From: Paramarasmius palmivorus
Taxonomy: Eukaryota; Basidiomycota; Agaricomycetes; Agaricales; Marasmiaceae
Length of the DNA: 64,000 nucleotides
Reading direction: 5' to 3'
Assembly: GCA_037176845.1 (NCBI GenBank)
Contig: JAYKXP010000030.1
Span: 372,001 to 436,000 of the forward strand
Shown here: in pieces, positions 11,291 through 22,371 of the stretch
Numbering within the stretch: the stretch's first letter is position 1
How the letters are laid out: each line of letters begins with the position of its first letter
The notes under the pieces: model-generated
What the model saw: the letters and a program-made list of their open reading frames with translations, nothing else
The model's database searches: none
What the model was told of the DNA's origin: nothing
Position numbers and translations under genes: made by a program

Positions 11291-12874
11291 TCACGCTTCG
11301 GGCCAGCTGTCCATGGCAACGCCTTGCCTGGTCAACATACCGCGAAGAACCTCAGCCCTCGTCTTCCACTTCTCTCTATCCATCCGAAGCTCAGCGATTT
11401 CGGCCTCCAATCCCTGCTGGTACTCCAACTTGCGCTTTCGGCTCTTCCTCGCAGCGAGTGTGTTCTGGCGACGCTTCCACTCAATCTGCTGCTTCTCGGT
11501 GGCGTTCGGAGGAAGAGGCTCGAGCTCATCGGGTTCTACGTCGTCCAATTGGGCCTGCTCGCGAGTCCTCTTACGAGCAAAGACCGCAGGTACCTCCTTG
11601 CGTGATGTCGCAGAGGGGGTGACGTATCGCCGTGCTTGCGTTGGTGCGTCAATGGGAACGAGCGAAGCAGGTGTGATGTTGCGACGGGTACCGGTAGGCT
11701 TCCGCGTCGACGCTTTTGTGGAAGAAGCACGGGCTTGAGGAGCAGGGAATGCATCGTTCGCAGTCATCGCAGGACTGGGATAGACAGAGTCTACTGCTGG
11801 AGTCTGGGGAGACAGCTTCAACAGGTTGTCCATGTCGATGGAGCCGGCGACTGGGGCCTTTTCCGCGGGAGCGGGATCTTGAACAGACTCGTACATCCCA
11901 GCACCAGCGTCCGCTATCAAGGGCATACCCTGGAATAGGTACATATCCAGGTCGCCATCTTGAAGGACCGGCGTGTTGAGGTCGGAAATGAATGGGGAAT
12001 CATCGATGGGCGATGTGTTGAACTCGTCGAACAGGGGTGTGTCCAGCAGAGGCGATGTACCAAAGTTCTCATACGGGGTGTCGATGAGAGGAGAGGTACC
12101 AAACTCATGGCTGGAAGCTTCGAAAGGAGAGGTCAGGAACGAATTGACGTCCTGGAATTCTGGCGAAGCTATGGATGATACGTCAGACGACGGGGGCGAT
12201 GGATAGAATGAAGGCGAAGTACCTAAGAGTGTGTCAGCGACACTCTGTAGCGCCTCCAATTCTTTGTTGTTCATGGTGTCCTTTGCGGGCACGGTATTAT
12301 CGGGCTTTTGAGCTAACATGTTTAAATAGTTGTTGCGCAGCGACTCGAAGTCGAATGGTGATATTGATTGTTGTACTGGTTGTTTTTGTTTTGAACGAGG
12401 AGGTGCGGGCAAGATTGAAGGTATGCCATAGTGATTAGCAAGATGCTGTAAGGAAGAAGATTCCTTTGGTTGTTGTGGAGTTACCGAGACATGTTGAGAG
12501 AAATGTTCTTCATCGAAAGATGAGGAAGGTTGTTGCGACAAAGGTCCATGACGAGAGGCCGTAGACGGGTGTAACGAAGCAGCCGAGCTGTTCAGAGTAG
12601 GTCGAACATCTTGGCGATCGAAGTTATAGTAGAATTGTTGACTATGAGAAGAAATCGCGGCGAGCGAAGTTACGGCTGAAGAGCTTTTTGTGTTAGGCAG
12701 CAACGCGGGCGGCCTGGGTCTGTCATGGTTTACTGTTGTCAGCTGGGGTGTTCCGGGAGGTGTGAGAGAAGGATTTGGAGACGTTGCCAATGGCGATTGT
12801 ACAGATGATGATGCCTCAGGAGATGAGTTCGATGACTCGACGACTCTTGGAGTCGATTTGACTCGATTGTGCAT
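11291..12874 (-). CDS. GCN4/CPC1-type bZIP transcription factor
   Basis: Intronless coding frame of 527 residues. The C-terminus holds the bZIP: basic region W-K-R-R-Q-N-T-L-A-A-R-K-S-R-K-R-K (compare N-T-E-A-A-R-x-S-R in GCN4), then a zipper with heptad positions L, L, L, W, L. The middle contains repeated acidic T-S-P-(L/I)-(I/L)-D-(T/D)-(T/S)-P-type elements (around residues 240-310), typical of activation segments. GCN4/CPC1 factors bind TGASTCA and induce amino-acid biosynthesis and tRNA synthetase genes under starvation. A TGAGTCA site lies 199 bp upstream of its ATG, consistent with autoregulation. The 268 nt upstream of the ATG contain no ATG on this strand, but do contain a plausible leader intron (donor GTGAGT at 12953). 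The divergent neighbour is a tRNA synthetase. Confidence 0.87.
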   Translation of the reverse strand: MHNRVKSTPRVVESSNSSPEASSSVQSPLATSPNPSLTPPGTPQLTTVNHDRPRPPALLPNTKSSSAVTSLAAISSHSQQFYYNFDRQDVRPTLNSSAASLHPSTASRHGPLSQQPSSSFDEEHFSQHVSVTPQQPKESSSLQHLANHYGIPSILPAPPRSKQKQPVQQSISPFDFESLRNNYLNMLAQKPDNTVPAKDTMNNKELEALQSVADTLLGTSPSFYPSPPSSDVSSIASPEFQDVNSFLTSPFEASSHEFGTSPLIDTPYENFGTSPLLDTPLFDEFNTSPIDDSPFISDLNTPVLQDGDLDMYLFQGMPLIADAGAGMYESVQDPAPAEKAPVAGSIDMDNLLKLSPQTPAVDSVYPSPAMTANDAFPAPQARASSTKASTRKPTGTRRNITPASLVPIDAPTQARRYVTPSATSRKEVPAVFARKRTREQAQLDDVEPDELEPLPPNATEKQQIEWKRRQNTLAARKSRKRKLEYQQGLEAEIAELRMDREKWKTRAEVLRGMLTRQGVAMDSWPEA

Positions 12875-13257
12875 GACTATGAAGCACTTGGCAACGTAGG
12901 CACAAAAAAGCCAGAAAAAAAAAAGGGAATTTTCGGTTGAAATGAAGACTCACGGGGACTCGGTAGATTCCTACTGAGCAAGGGAGCTGATAAACGTAGA
13001 GAATCGGACAGCTCTACGTTGTTAGATGATGGGGGTTGGAAAGAAAAAAAGATGAAGCGATCTTTTGGACGCTGAGTCACTTGTACTCTTGCTGTCGCTC
13101 TTTCAAACTCCGACGGCACCGCCTACACGTGATATTTTCCCGCATTTGGAAGGCAAAGGTATAGCCGCAATTGCCGCCGCACTTACCGTTTACATTGGGC
13201 GCTGATTCCTGTCAAACAGCATTTCCAACCATTCCTCTTCTTCTTTCATGTTTCCTG
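12875..13257. promoter_or_regulatory. Bidirectional bZIP/IleRS promoter with TGAGTCA (GCRE) at 13073..13079
   Basis: 383 bases separate the start codons of the bZIP gene and the IleRS gene. A palindromic TGAGTCA, the consensus for GCN4-type and AP-1-type bZIP factors, sits at 13073..13079, roughly mid-way (199 and 179 bases from the two ATGs). It can serve both genes. That the neighbouring bZIP protein binds it is an inference. Confidence 0.6.
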
Positions 13258-16200
13258 ATGAAGTTGAAGCTGTTGAGGCTTCAAATTCTTCCACCATGTT
13301 CTCGGTCTCTCTCATCATCTGCTTCTCGTTCAATTGACAGTAAAGCTTTCTCGAAAACTCTTTCACTGCCAAAGACAAAATTTCCACTTTGGTCGGATCC
13401 GTCAAAAACCGAGCTTTCCTTCCGGAATCGGACGAGCGAGGAGCTATATCGTTGGCAGGTCAAAAATACTCCTTTTGTTCTCCGAAGCTATGCCGACTTT
13501 TCACGGTTGAATTGAAAGTAGTGGAATAATGTCAATGGTCCTGTGTTCGTCTTTCACGACGGACCGCCCTACGCGAATGGAAATCTCCACATGGGTTCGT
13601 GTCCTGAAATGAAATTTTGATGGTTCTCGCTGAAACAAGGGCAGGGCACGCGTTGAACAAGATTCTAAAGGACATCATCAACCGGTTTAATTTGTCTCAG
13701 GGAAGAAAAGTCCAGTGCGTCGCGTTTTTGTCCATTTGTCTTTTACCGCTTCCAACCTATTCCTTCAGCTATCACCCCGGTTGGGATTGTCACGGTTTAC
13801 CAATAGAGAACAAAGCATTACAGGAACTAGGAGTGAGCAACAAGACCTTGCCCGAACTACACATTTACTCATGCTCTTGCAGAAAGATTCCAAAAGCCTA
13901 CCGCCCTCGACCATTCGCAATGCTGCACGGACCACTGCCACACGAGAAATCGCGTCCCAAAAGGCTCAATTCCAGGACTTTGGTATCATGGCCGACTGGC
14001 ACAATGACGCTTCGACGTATAGGACACTTGGTACCCCAATTCTCCACACTACCTGCACCGCACACTCATCATATTCCCAGACCACAACTATGAAATCAGA
14101 CAACTACGAATCTTCCAGAAGATGGTGGAGAAAGGTTAGCATCACATGAACTCATTAAACACCCAGCTAACTGCGCCCAATAGGTCTCATATATCGACAT
14201 TACAGACCCGTTCACTATTCTCCTTCCTCACGCTCAGCACTAGCCGAAGCCGAACTCGTCTACAAAGATGATCACATCTCACATTCTGTATACGTCTCTT
14301 TCAACCTAGAAAACGCCGACGTCTCAAAGTTGAACCTTCCTGGCATCAATGCTGTTGAGCTCCTCGTTTGGACGACAACCCCCTGGACCTTAACCGCAAA
14401 CATGGTGCGTATAAAATCGCATCACCGCTCTCATTGTCCACTCGGCTGACATACCGATTACTCCCACCAGGGCATCGCAATTAACCCCGAACTGACATAC
14501 TCTGTCCTACGTCAAGGTACCAGCGGAACCGCGGTAATCGTAGCAAAAGCGCTCATACCATCTCTAACTTCCGACAAAATAATCGATGAATCAGCTTTAG
14601 AACTCATCACAGAACTACCTGGATCCGAACTTCTCGGATTGTCTTACAAACCCATCTTCTCACCGCTCACTAAGCAGCCGCAACTACAACGGTCTCTCAA
14701 GATAGTCGCAGCATCCCATGTCACATCAGACTCTGGGACAGGTCTTGTACACTGCGCACCTGCGCATGGAGCGGAGGATTATCACACGTTCCGCACGCTA
14801 GGACTACTTACCGACCCAACGGCGATGATATGCCATGTTGATGGCGAGGGCGCTTTCAATGCGGAAGTTCGGAACGTTGTGGGTGATGGAGCTGCGGAGA
14901 CGTTGATGGGCCAACCAGTTTTGGATGAAGGGAGTAGAGCCATTGTGGAGCTTTTGAAGGAGGTTAAAGCACTCCATAAGGTTAAGAGGTTCAAACACCG
15001 GTACCCTTACGATTGGAAAACGGACAAGCCAATCATCGTCACGTAAGGGTCTGAACTAGCTACCTCATAGACATCGTCACTCACATTTGGGCAGTGCTAC
15101 GTCTCAATGGTTCGCTAACCTGGATGGCATCAAAGACAAAGCGCTCGCCGCTCTCGATAGGGTTCACTTTGTTCCACCTCAATGTATGTATCCTTATGCC
15201 TTCTTAGTACATAACAGTAATCAATCACCTCTTCAGCACGAAACCGTCTTGAATCATTCATTCGCTCACGATCGGAATGGTGTATATCCCGTCAACGCGT
15301 GTGGGGTGTCCCCATCCCCGCGCTCTACCACACACCTACCGACACCGCTCTCCTCAACTCCGAGTCCCTCAATCACATTCTCTCCATCCTCGAAACGAAA
15401 GGCGTTGCTCACTGGTGGGACGGCCCCATCGAAGACTTCCTCCCGCCTTCCCAATCCAACTCCAACCCTTCCGAATGGCGTAAATCGACAGACACAATGG
15501 ACGTTTGGTTCGACAGCGGTAGTTCCTGGTCAATGTTACCCGAACTAGGTGTCGGACGTAACGCGGATAACAGGGCATTTGAGGCCGATGTGTGCTTGGA
15601 GGGTACAGACCAACACCGAGGATGGTTCCAAAGTCAATTGCTCACGTACGTGAGTGTCACACCTGATGATGAGCCACCCAAGGCCCCTTATGGGACTTTG
15701 ATCACTCATGGGATGGTGTTGGATGAGTCGGGGAAGAAGATGAGTAAGAGTTTGGGGAATATTGTTAGTCCGCTTACTATTGTGCATGGTGGAAAGGTGA
15801 GTTTTTGGTATAGGTACAGGTATAGGGCGTTGGGTGCTGATTGGGTGGATTAGGATAAGAAGAAGGAGCTTGCGTATGGAGCGGATATTCTTAGGCTTTG
15901 GGTGGCAACTGTGGAGTATTGGCAGGATATGTCGATCGGGCCTACCGTTTTGTCGCAGACTGCAGAGTCTATGAGGAAGATAAGGAACTCGATAAGGTTC
16001 ATGTTGGGTAATATGGATGAGGAAAGTCGGAACGCTACTTTGCCTAGAGAGCAGCTTGGATTGGTGAGTGAGCTGGATGACGAGCCTTAACATTGCGCTG
16101 ACACTTTGCCAGGCAGAGCGATATGTGATGCATGAACTGTTTATGCTAGAGCAGAATGCACTAGAAGGCTACAAATCGTACAATTTCTTGAAAAGTACGC

Positions 16201-17196
16201 TCCTCCTTACGTTCTCAAGTTCTTGTTCGCTGAATGGTTCTGCAGCTATGTCTGCTTTGATCAACTATTGCAACATCACCTTGTCATCTCTTTACTTTGA
16301 CATCACGAAGGACTGTTTGTATGCCAACGCAAAGGATAGCATTGAACGCAGGGCTGTTGTTACGGTTCTTCAAAAGGTACTTTACTCCCAATGAGTCGTG
16401 CAATGGATTGCTCATTTTACCTTCCAGATGCTCACTACGGTAACCAACATCGCAGCACCTGTTCTACCTCACCTTGCAGAGGAGGTTAATGCGACGCGGT
16501 ATGGAAGCTCGACCTCTGCCTTTACTAACAGATGGACACCACTGGTCGGTCACCTTTCTTTTCTTGAGCAAGCCTTTACTGAAGCCATCTCTTCAGGAAC
16601 CGGAGTGGGAGGATCCCGAAGCTTTCAATGACATGAAGACATTGCTGAGTATCCGCAAGGTCGTACTGGCATTACTGGAAAAGGCTCGGACCGCCAAGTA
16701 AGGCCCATCCGAAATAATGATACTTCGGACAACTGATGCGTTTATCAGGCAACTAAGAAGCTCCCTCGAAGCAGATGTAGACATCATAATACCCGAAGAG
16801 CTCCAGAATAGTATGGTAGCGGACCTTTTACGCCGAGAAGGTAGGACACACATCTGCATAAGATTTCTCCGTCTTGATTTATCATAATAACTTTCAGAGC
16901 ATTTCCTCAAGACACTCTTCATCGTATCCGATGCAGCCTTGACAGATGAAGGTTCTTTGGGCGGTGTGAGCGAAGCGCCAGAATGGGTTTATTCTGACTC
17001 GGTCGAGATACCTGGTGAGCTCTTCCTCCTGGCTAGTTCGTGTTCTGGTTGCTTATACTCTTTCTGCTCAGATTCGGACGAAAGCATAGCCATCCGTGTA
17101 CGGCCAGCCTCGCTAGAAAAATGTCCACGTTGTTGGACTTTCACTAGACCAAAGTCTGAGGAGCTTTGTGCTAGATGCGAATCCGTTATAGGATAG
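13258..17196 (+). CDS. ISM1: Isoleucyl-tRNA synthetase, mitochondrial/bacterial type
   Basis: Eighteen exons: 13258..13458, 13522..13594, 13645..13714, 13769..13832, 13883..14030, 14081..14134, 14184..14404, 14471..15042, 15095..15183, 15237..15796, 15854..16063, 16113..16194, 16246..16376, 16428..16544, 16597..16697, 16749..16840, 16898..17014, 17072..17196. They sum to 1009 codons (1008 aa). The N-terminus is Lys/Arg/Ser/Leu-rich with few acids, like a mitochondrial presequence. Class I signatures are visible: H-D-G-P-P-Y-A-N-G then H-M-G-H (HIGH motif), [11 protein letters not shown], the editing-domain [19 protein letters not shown], and K-M-S-K-S near 15735. A C-terminal zinc finger C-P-R-C-W...C-A-R-C is typical of bacterial-type IleRS. 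It charges mitochondrial tRNA-Ile. Confidence 0.95.
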
Positions 17197-17386
17197 ATGA
17201 ACTGTAGTCTACATTGTATACCCCTACTTAGTGTATCCAGCTCAATTAGTTCCTTGAAAGCGTCAATTTTGATAGCTGAGAAAATTTTCACTACCGAGGA
17301 CCCTCTCGGCAGAGCTGAGAGTCATCACTGTTTGACACGCTCGTCGCGTGCAGTGACGCGAAAAAACCTTTTTCTGCTGCCAGCAG

Positions 17387-17416
17387 CGTCCCAGGGCGTC
17401 GCCAGACGCTGGGACG
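17387..17416 (+). promoter_or_regulatory. GC-rich hairpin 13 nt upstream of the first ProRS ATG
   Basis: CGTCCCAG (17387..17394) pairs with CTGGGACG (17409..17416). Inside, CGTC and GACG pair around a GCCA loop, with a two-base bulge. If transcribed, the stem would lie in the leader of the long, presequence-bearing form of ProRS and could reduce use of its start codon. Confidence 0.4.
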
Positions 17417-17429
17417 AGCCAAATTTTCT

Positions 17430-20000
17430 ATGCTTTCGACTTGCTTGATTGCAAGAAGATTGACTCGATCTGTCTATTCCCACCGCCATCTGATAAGAGG
17501 CTGCCTGACTCGACCGCAGCCTTTTCTTTCTTCAACTCTTTCACCTCGCAAATTTTCCACTCAAAAACCCTTTCATATGGACGCAGTAACGTCTTCTCTG
17601 GCGTCTTTATCTCTCAAACCCACAGCGACAGTGTCGCATGCCTCAACAGACTCCCCAGCGGCATGGAAAGATGCCCTCAACGCGACAGCCGGAGTCCCCC
17701 AGAACTTTGAATTGATCAAAACTTTGGTTTACAAGCCCAAGACCGCGAAAAGTGCGACCCCAGTCCCCGTTGTAGTCATTGCAAGGGATTCGACGTCAGC
17801 CAGCTCATCTGCGCTTGGAAAGAAGCTAAACTTGAAGGAGTTACGGTTAGCATCGGAGGATCTGTTGAAGGAGTTCTTCAACCTCGATAAGGATTCTCGT
17901 ATGTCTCTTTTTTTGGGTTTGAAATGGACTGGTACTCATTGAAAAACAGTTTCTCCTCTGGCACTTAACACCGAGACCTTCCCGAAAGTTGTCACTGTGG
18001 TCGATGCTTCCATTGCCTCATCGACAGCCCCGTTAGCCCTCCACGCTCTATCCTCCAGCTCTACAGTGTTTTTGACCGGTTCAGATATTCTTCAATACCT
18101 ACGAAGCTTGGAGACGGAGAAAGTCAAGATCCAAGAACTAGACTTTGCAAACCTTGACGCCGCCCCCACTACAAAGGAAAAAGAGGACGCAAAAATTGAA
18201 GGAGCAGTCCAGATTGCCATTGGTGTTAAGAAGGAAGTCGACTTCCCTACGTGGTACACTAATGTAGGTCATACCAGCATATCATATGTCGCAGTACTGA
18301 CAGTTATTCTAGGTCCTGATCAAGGCAGACATGCTGGACTACTACAGCGTCAGCGGATGCTATATCTTGAAACCCTGGTCGTACAGCATCTGGGAAGAGA
18401 TTCAAAGTACGTGATGCTCGTGTGCGGGCTTGTCGTCAACCTAATTTACATCCAATAGGATGGTTCGACACCCAAATCAAGGAACTCGATGTCCAAAACT
18501 CATACTTCCCCATGTTCGTCTCGTCAAAAGTCCTTGAGCGGGAAAAAGACCACATTGAAGGTTTCTCTCCTGAGGTCGCTTGGGTGACAAGGGCGTGAGT
18601 ACGATCGACAAGTCTACGTTCTCATACTAAAAATTTTTACAGTGGAAAGTCTGAACTTGAAGAGCCCATTGCTATTCGTCCCACGTCAGAAACTGCCATG
18701 TACCCCTACTACGCCAAGTGGATCAAGAGTCACCGAGACTTGCCTCTCAAGCTCAACCAATGGAACAGCGTCGTTCGTTGGGAATTCAAGAACCCCCAGC
18801 CTTTCCTCCGTACTCGAGAGTTCCTTTGGCAAGAAGGCCACACCGCTCACTTGACCAAGGCCGAGGCCGACAAGGAAGTCCGCCAAATCCTTGACCTGTA
18901 CCGTCGGGTATACGAGGAACTTCTTGCAGTTCCTGTCATCCCTGGTGTCAAGTCCGAGAAGGAGAAGTTTGCTGGAGGCCTCTACACAACGACCGTCGAA
19001 GGTTTCATTCCCACTACTGGTCGTGGTATCCAAGCCGCCACTTCCCACTGTCTCGGACAAAACTTCTCTAGGCCGGAAATGTTCAACATCGTTGTTGAGG
19101 ATCCCAATGATCCTACTGGTCAGGGCAAGCTCTACGTGTGGCAGAACTCGTGGGGTTTGTCTACCCGAACTATCGGTGTCATGGTCATGATTCACGGAGA
19201 CAACCAAGGGCTGGTCTTGCCCCCGCGAGTGGCTAGTATCCAGGTCGTCGTCGTTCCTTGTGGTATCACCGTCAAGACTACAGATGAGCAGAGAGCTCAG
19301 ATCAACCAAGCCTGTGATGACCTCGCAGCTTCGTTGAAGAAGTCAGGCATCAAGGCGAAGGCTGATCTCCGTGACAGTTACACTCCTGGCTACAAGTTCA
19401 ATGACTGGGAGCAAAAGGTGCGCTACTCAAGCATCACTATCTGGTAACAATTCGCTGACAAACGTGATTCCTCCAGGGTGTCCCTCTTCGTCTCGAAATA
19501 GGACCAAAAGATCTCGAAGGAAGGCAAACCCTTTCCGTTCGTCGTGACACCGGAGAGAAGAAGCCCATTTCCTTGGACAACATCGCTACATCCGTTTCTG
19601 AACTCCTCGATACCATTCAGAAGCAGATGTTCGAGCGTGCCCAAAAGAAATACTTTGACTCCGTCAAGCAAGTTACCAAGTGGGAAGACCTTGTCCCAAC
19701 TGTGGACGCCAAGTGCGTCGCTGTCTTGCCTTGGTGTGAGGAGGAAGCATGTGAAGATGATATCAAGGAGAGAAGTGCTGCCGAGTAAGTGATATTCTCT
19801 TTGTCATTCGATCGTCAGGTTTACTGACAGTAATGAACAGCTCGGAACCCACAGACGAGCGCGCTCCCTCGGCTGGCGCTAAATCCCTTGCCATTCCCTT
19901 CGACCAGAGTCGCTGGGACCCTATCGAGCCTGGCAAGACCAAATGCCCGGCGTGTGGCAAGGATGCGAAGCGCTGGACGATGTTTGGTAGATCTTATTAG
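17430..20000 (+). CDS. Prolyl-tRNA synthetase, eukaryotic/archaeal type
   Basis: Seven exons (17430..17898, 17950..18263, 18313..18406, 18459..18594, 18643..19417, 19477..19784, 19841..20000) sum to 752 codons (751 aa). Class II core motifs are clear: [17 protein letters not shown] before [23 protein letters not shown]. The C-terminus has the zinc-type C-P-A-C-G and ends G-R-S-Y, as in eukaryotic cytosolic ProRS. An N-terminal region of about 200 residues resembles the YbaK-like or appended domain. Between the first ATG and a second in-frame ATG at 17577 lie 49 residues rich in Arg, Ser, Leu and His and without acids, an apparent mitochondrial presequence. The second ATG would give a cytosolic form, so one gene may serve both compartments. 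Confidence 0.94.
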
Positions 20001-20405
20001 ATTTCTAGTTTGGGCGGTATTATGGTATTCGAAACAAAGTCCGCGTGTATATTCATTTTGTCGTAGTTAGTACTGTGCTAAGTAATGTTGCTCTACTCTT
20101 CGTTTATTGTGCTTTGTGCCACTCAACCTCGATCCTGAGAGGACAAGTGACAATAGCGGCTATTTATCCTCTCTGCATACAGGCGGACAGTAGACTTTCT
20201 GAAGTTGCATAGTAGGATGACGGGCGCCAAATCTAGCGCTCGTTCTGGTCCAAGCTACTAGGCCCAAAGTGGCATTTTTTTACAACAATAATGTGGCATT
20301 GACGGTCAAAGCGTTTTCCAAGCGAGGGTGTACATAAACGAGATGCTGGATACCCATTGTCCATCATTCCCTTGTCTTTCCCCCCACAATCAACTCCACT
20401 GCGAC
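20001..20405. other. ProRS 3' region and promoter of next gene
   Basis: Tandem intergenic space of 405 bases with a T-run near 20274. No gene or RNA structure recognised. Confidence 0.4.
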
Positions 20406-22235
20406 ATGGCCTCAGTCAGAACGTTCCAAATCCTTACTGCAGACGGCACCACCGTGACACTCACAACCACTGTACCGGGCACGCTTTCTATCGAGTTCCC
20501 TCCAGATATCCCCAGAACTGGAATGATCGAGGTGGAGAAACCCGAGAACTACACCATACCCATTACTATCGATAAACCGCTCTCAATGCCAGAAGTGAGT
20601 CTTTCGTTGGAGCAATCATACTTGTACTCTGTGTATTTATGTAAAAACCCGCAGCCCACGCCTGAACCTGGATCCAGTAGCAGATGCAGGCACATGCATG
20701 AGCCTCCTAAGCAGCCCAAAAGAAAGGAACTCAAACAAGCATGGAAGGAGAACAACGTCAAAACCCGAGACTACGCGTACAAAGAGAACAATCCTCCCGC
20801 CACAGAAATATACCACCCTTTCGACTCCATGATCGACTACGAAGACTGCATGAGGAAAGGCAGTAGAGCGAACAACCCGTTCGTATCTTCCTGGAAACCC
20901 GATTCCACCAAATCCGTCGCAGACAACCTCGCATCTCTACCGCCCACGCCTGACGGTATACCATGGGGCATGAATCCCCAAGCGTCCATCAACTTTCCCT
21001 GTTTCGTTTTGAACGGGAACCCGACGAAGGACACGCTTATCTCTCTTCTCAAAACGAGACCATACGAGTTTGCACCGCCGCGCGTGCACAGGCCAAGGAG
21101 GAAGTTCCCGATCCCAGGGAAGATTCTTCATCGCCTGCTTGAGCTCGGTTGGATCCAAGAATCCGAAGCTGTTGAGAGATGGCTAGATATTGACTGGTTC
21201 TCGCTTCGAGACTATCGAGTCCACCTGGAGAAGGGAATTGCGGCTGGCCGCATCGTCCCAAGCAGACCTGTTTATAACGAAAAGCAGAGGAAGATGCTAG
21301 GGAATAGGTCAAATCTGATGCTGGGCGAGAGGATGATGATCTGGCGCAACAAGATCAGAGCTGTAGAGGGGATGAGGTGGCAATTGGAATGTGCCATTTT
21401 GGAAGAAGAAGAGGGTATCGAAGATCTGGAGCAGTGCCACGATTGGTACAGAAGGCATGGATTTGGTTGGGTAATTGAGAAAGACGAGGCAATGTCGACG
21501 GTTGTTGAAAAGAGTCCTTCCGGACAAACTTCTGGCACAGCCACGATGGGTCCTCAACCACGCGTAACAATGCCAAGTACTAGTAGCAAGGTCGCTCCTA
21601 CTGTCAACGACACTCATTCTGAACTATCACCTTTCCCATCGAGTATACCAGCTGTAGCATTTCCTATACCTGAGCTCGATCCTCGTACTCCAACGCGCCA
21701 CGGCTCTAGACTCATTCATCATAGTAGTGGATCCGATGTTGGCGACAATGAGCAGATAGGTGTCGACGGGGAAGCTGCCAGTGAAAGCGAAGGGAGCCAC
21801 ACATCGGGCAAACGAAAGCTTGACGATGACAAAGACGTAGCCTCCGACGGCGAAGACTCGAGCAAGAAGAGAAGGATATCGAGTAATCCAGGACCGTCGT
21901 CAACCCCGACCTTCCCAATACTGTCTCCTCATACTCCTCGGACTGCACTTCCTCGCACCATCCCACGATCATCGCTCTTGTCACCTATAACCCCTTCTAA
22001 TCTTCGAGTTGTTGCAGTCCCTGATACACCACAAGGTGATATGGGCCTGAGATCAGTGCATCCTCTTCAAGAAGGTTCTCCGACGCCGAGTCGGAAATCG
22101 TCCAAGGTGGTGATTGCTAGACCGGAATCACCGGTACCAGTTACGAAATCCAAGGAAACGGTCAAGGCTAGGGGCAGTAAGAAGAAAGCAGGGAGTAAAG
22201 GAAAGAAGCGCAAGACGAGCGCAAGAAAGAAGTAG
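20406..22235 (+). CDS. Hypothetical nuclear-looking protein with basic C-terminal tail
   Basis: ATG 20406 opens a frame of 609 residues. A consensus 60-nt intron (20595..20654, GTGAGT...CCGCAG) lies inside it with no in-frame stop; splicing removes 20 residues and joins M-P-E to P-T-P, giving 589. I recognise no catalytic domain. The N-terminal 60 residues are Thr/Ile/Val-rich and beta-like. The middle has conserved-looking P-F-V-S-S-W-K-P and N-F-P-C-F-V-L-N-G-N. From residue about 370 the chain is Ser/Pro/Thr-rich and disordered, with clusters S-S-K-K-R-R and K-G-K-K-R-K near the end that look like nuclear localisation or DNA-contact tails. Function unknown. Confidence 0.7.
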   Translation: MASVRTFQILTADGTTVTLTTTVPGTLSIEFPPDIPRTGMIEVEKPENYTIPITIDKPLSMPEVSLSLEQSYLYSVYLCKNPQPTPEPGSSSRCRHMHEPPKQPKRKELKQAWKENNVKTRDYAYKENNPPATEIYHPFDSMIDYEDCMRKGSRANNPFVSSWKPDSTKSVADNLASLPPTPDGIPWGMNPQASINFPCFVLNGNPTKDTLISLLKTRPYEFAPPRVHRPRRKFPIPGKILHRLLELGWIQESEAVERWLDIDWFSLRDYRVHLEKGIAAGRIVPSRPVYNEKQRKMLGNRSNLMLGERMMIWRNKIRAVEGMRWQLECAILEEEEGIEDLEQCHDWYRRHGFGWVIEKDEAMSTVVEKSPSGQTSGTATMGPQPRVTMPSTSSKVAPTVNDTHSELSPFPSSIPAVAFPIPELDPRTPTRHGSRLIHHSSGSDVGDNEQIGVDGEAASESEGSHTSGKRKLDDDKDVASDGEDSSKKRRISSNPGPSSTPTFPILSPHTPRTALPRTIPRSSLLSPITPSNLRVVAVPDTPQGDMGLRSVHPLQEGSPTPSRKSSKVVIARPESPVPVTKSKETVKARGSKKKAGSKGKKRKTSARKK

Positions 22236-22371
22236 ACTTCGATTCATCCACGCTGAACGTCATGGACGGATGGGAACCTCATGGCATGTCGTGAGAAAGT
22301 TGTAAATATATGTAGCTTGAGGTGTATTCAATCAAAGACTTTTCCATTTCAATGATAAGCAAGTAGCTACG

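Noticed and set aside
11283..11738. Plus-strand frames antisense to the bZIP gene
   Set aside because: Shadow of the bZIP coding region; the minus strand carries the complete basic region and zipper.
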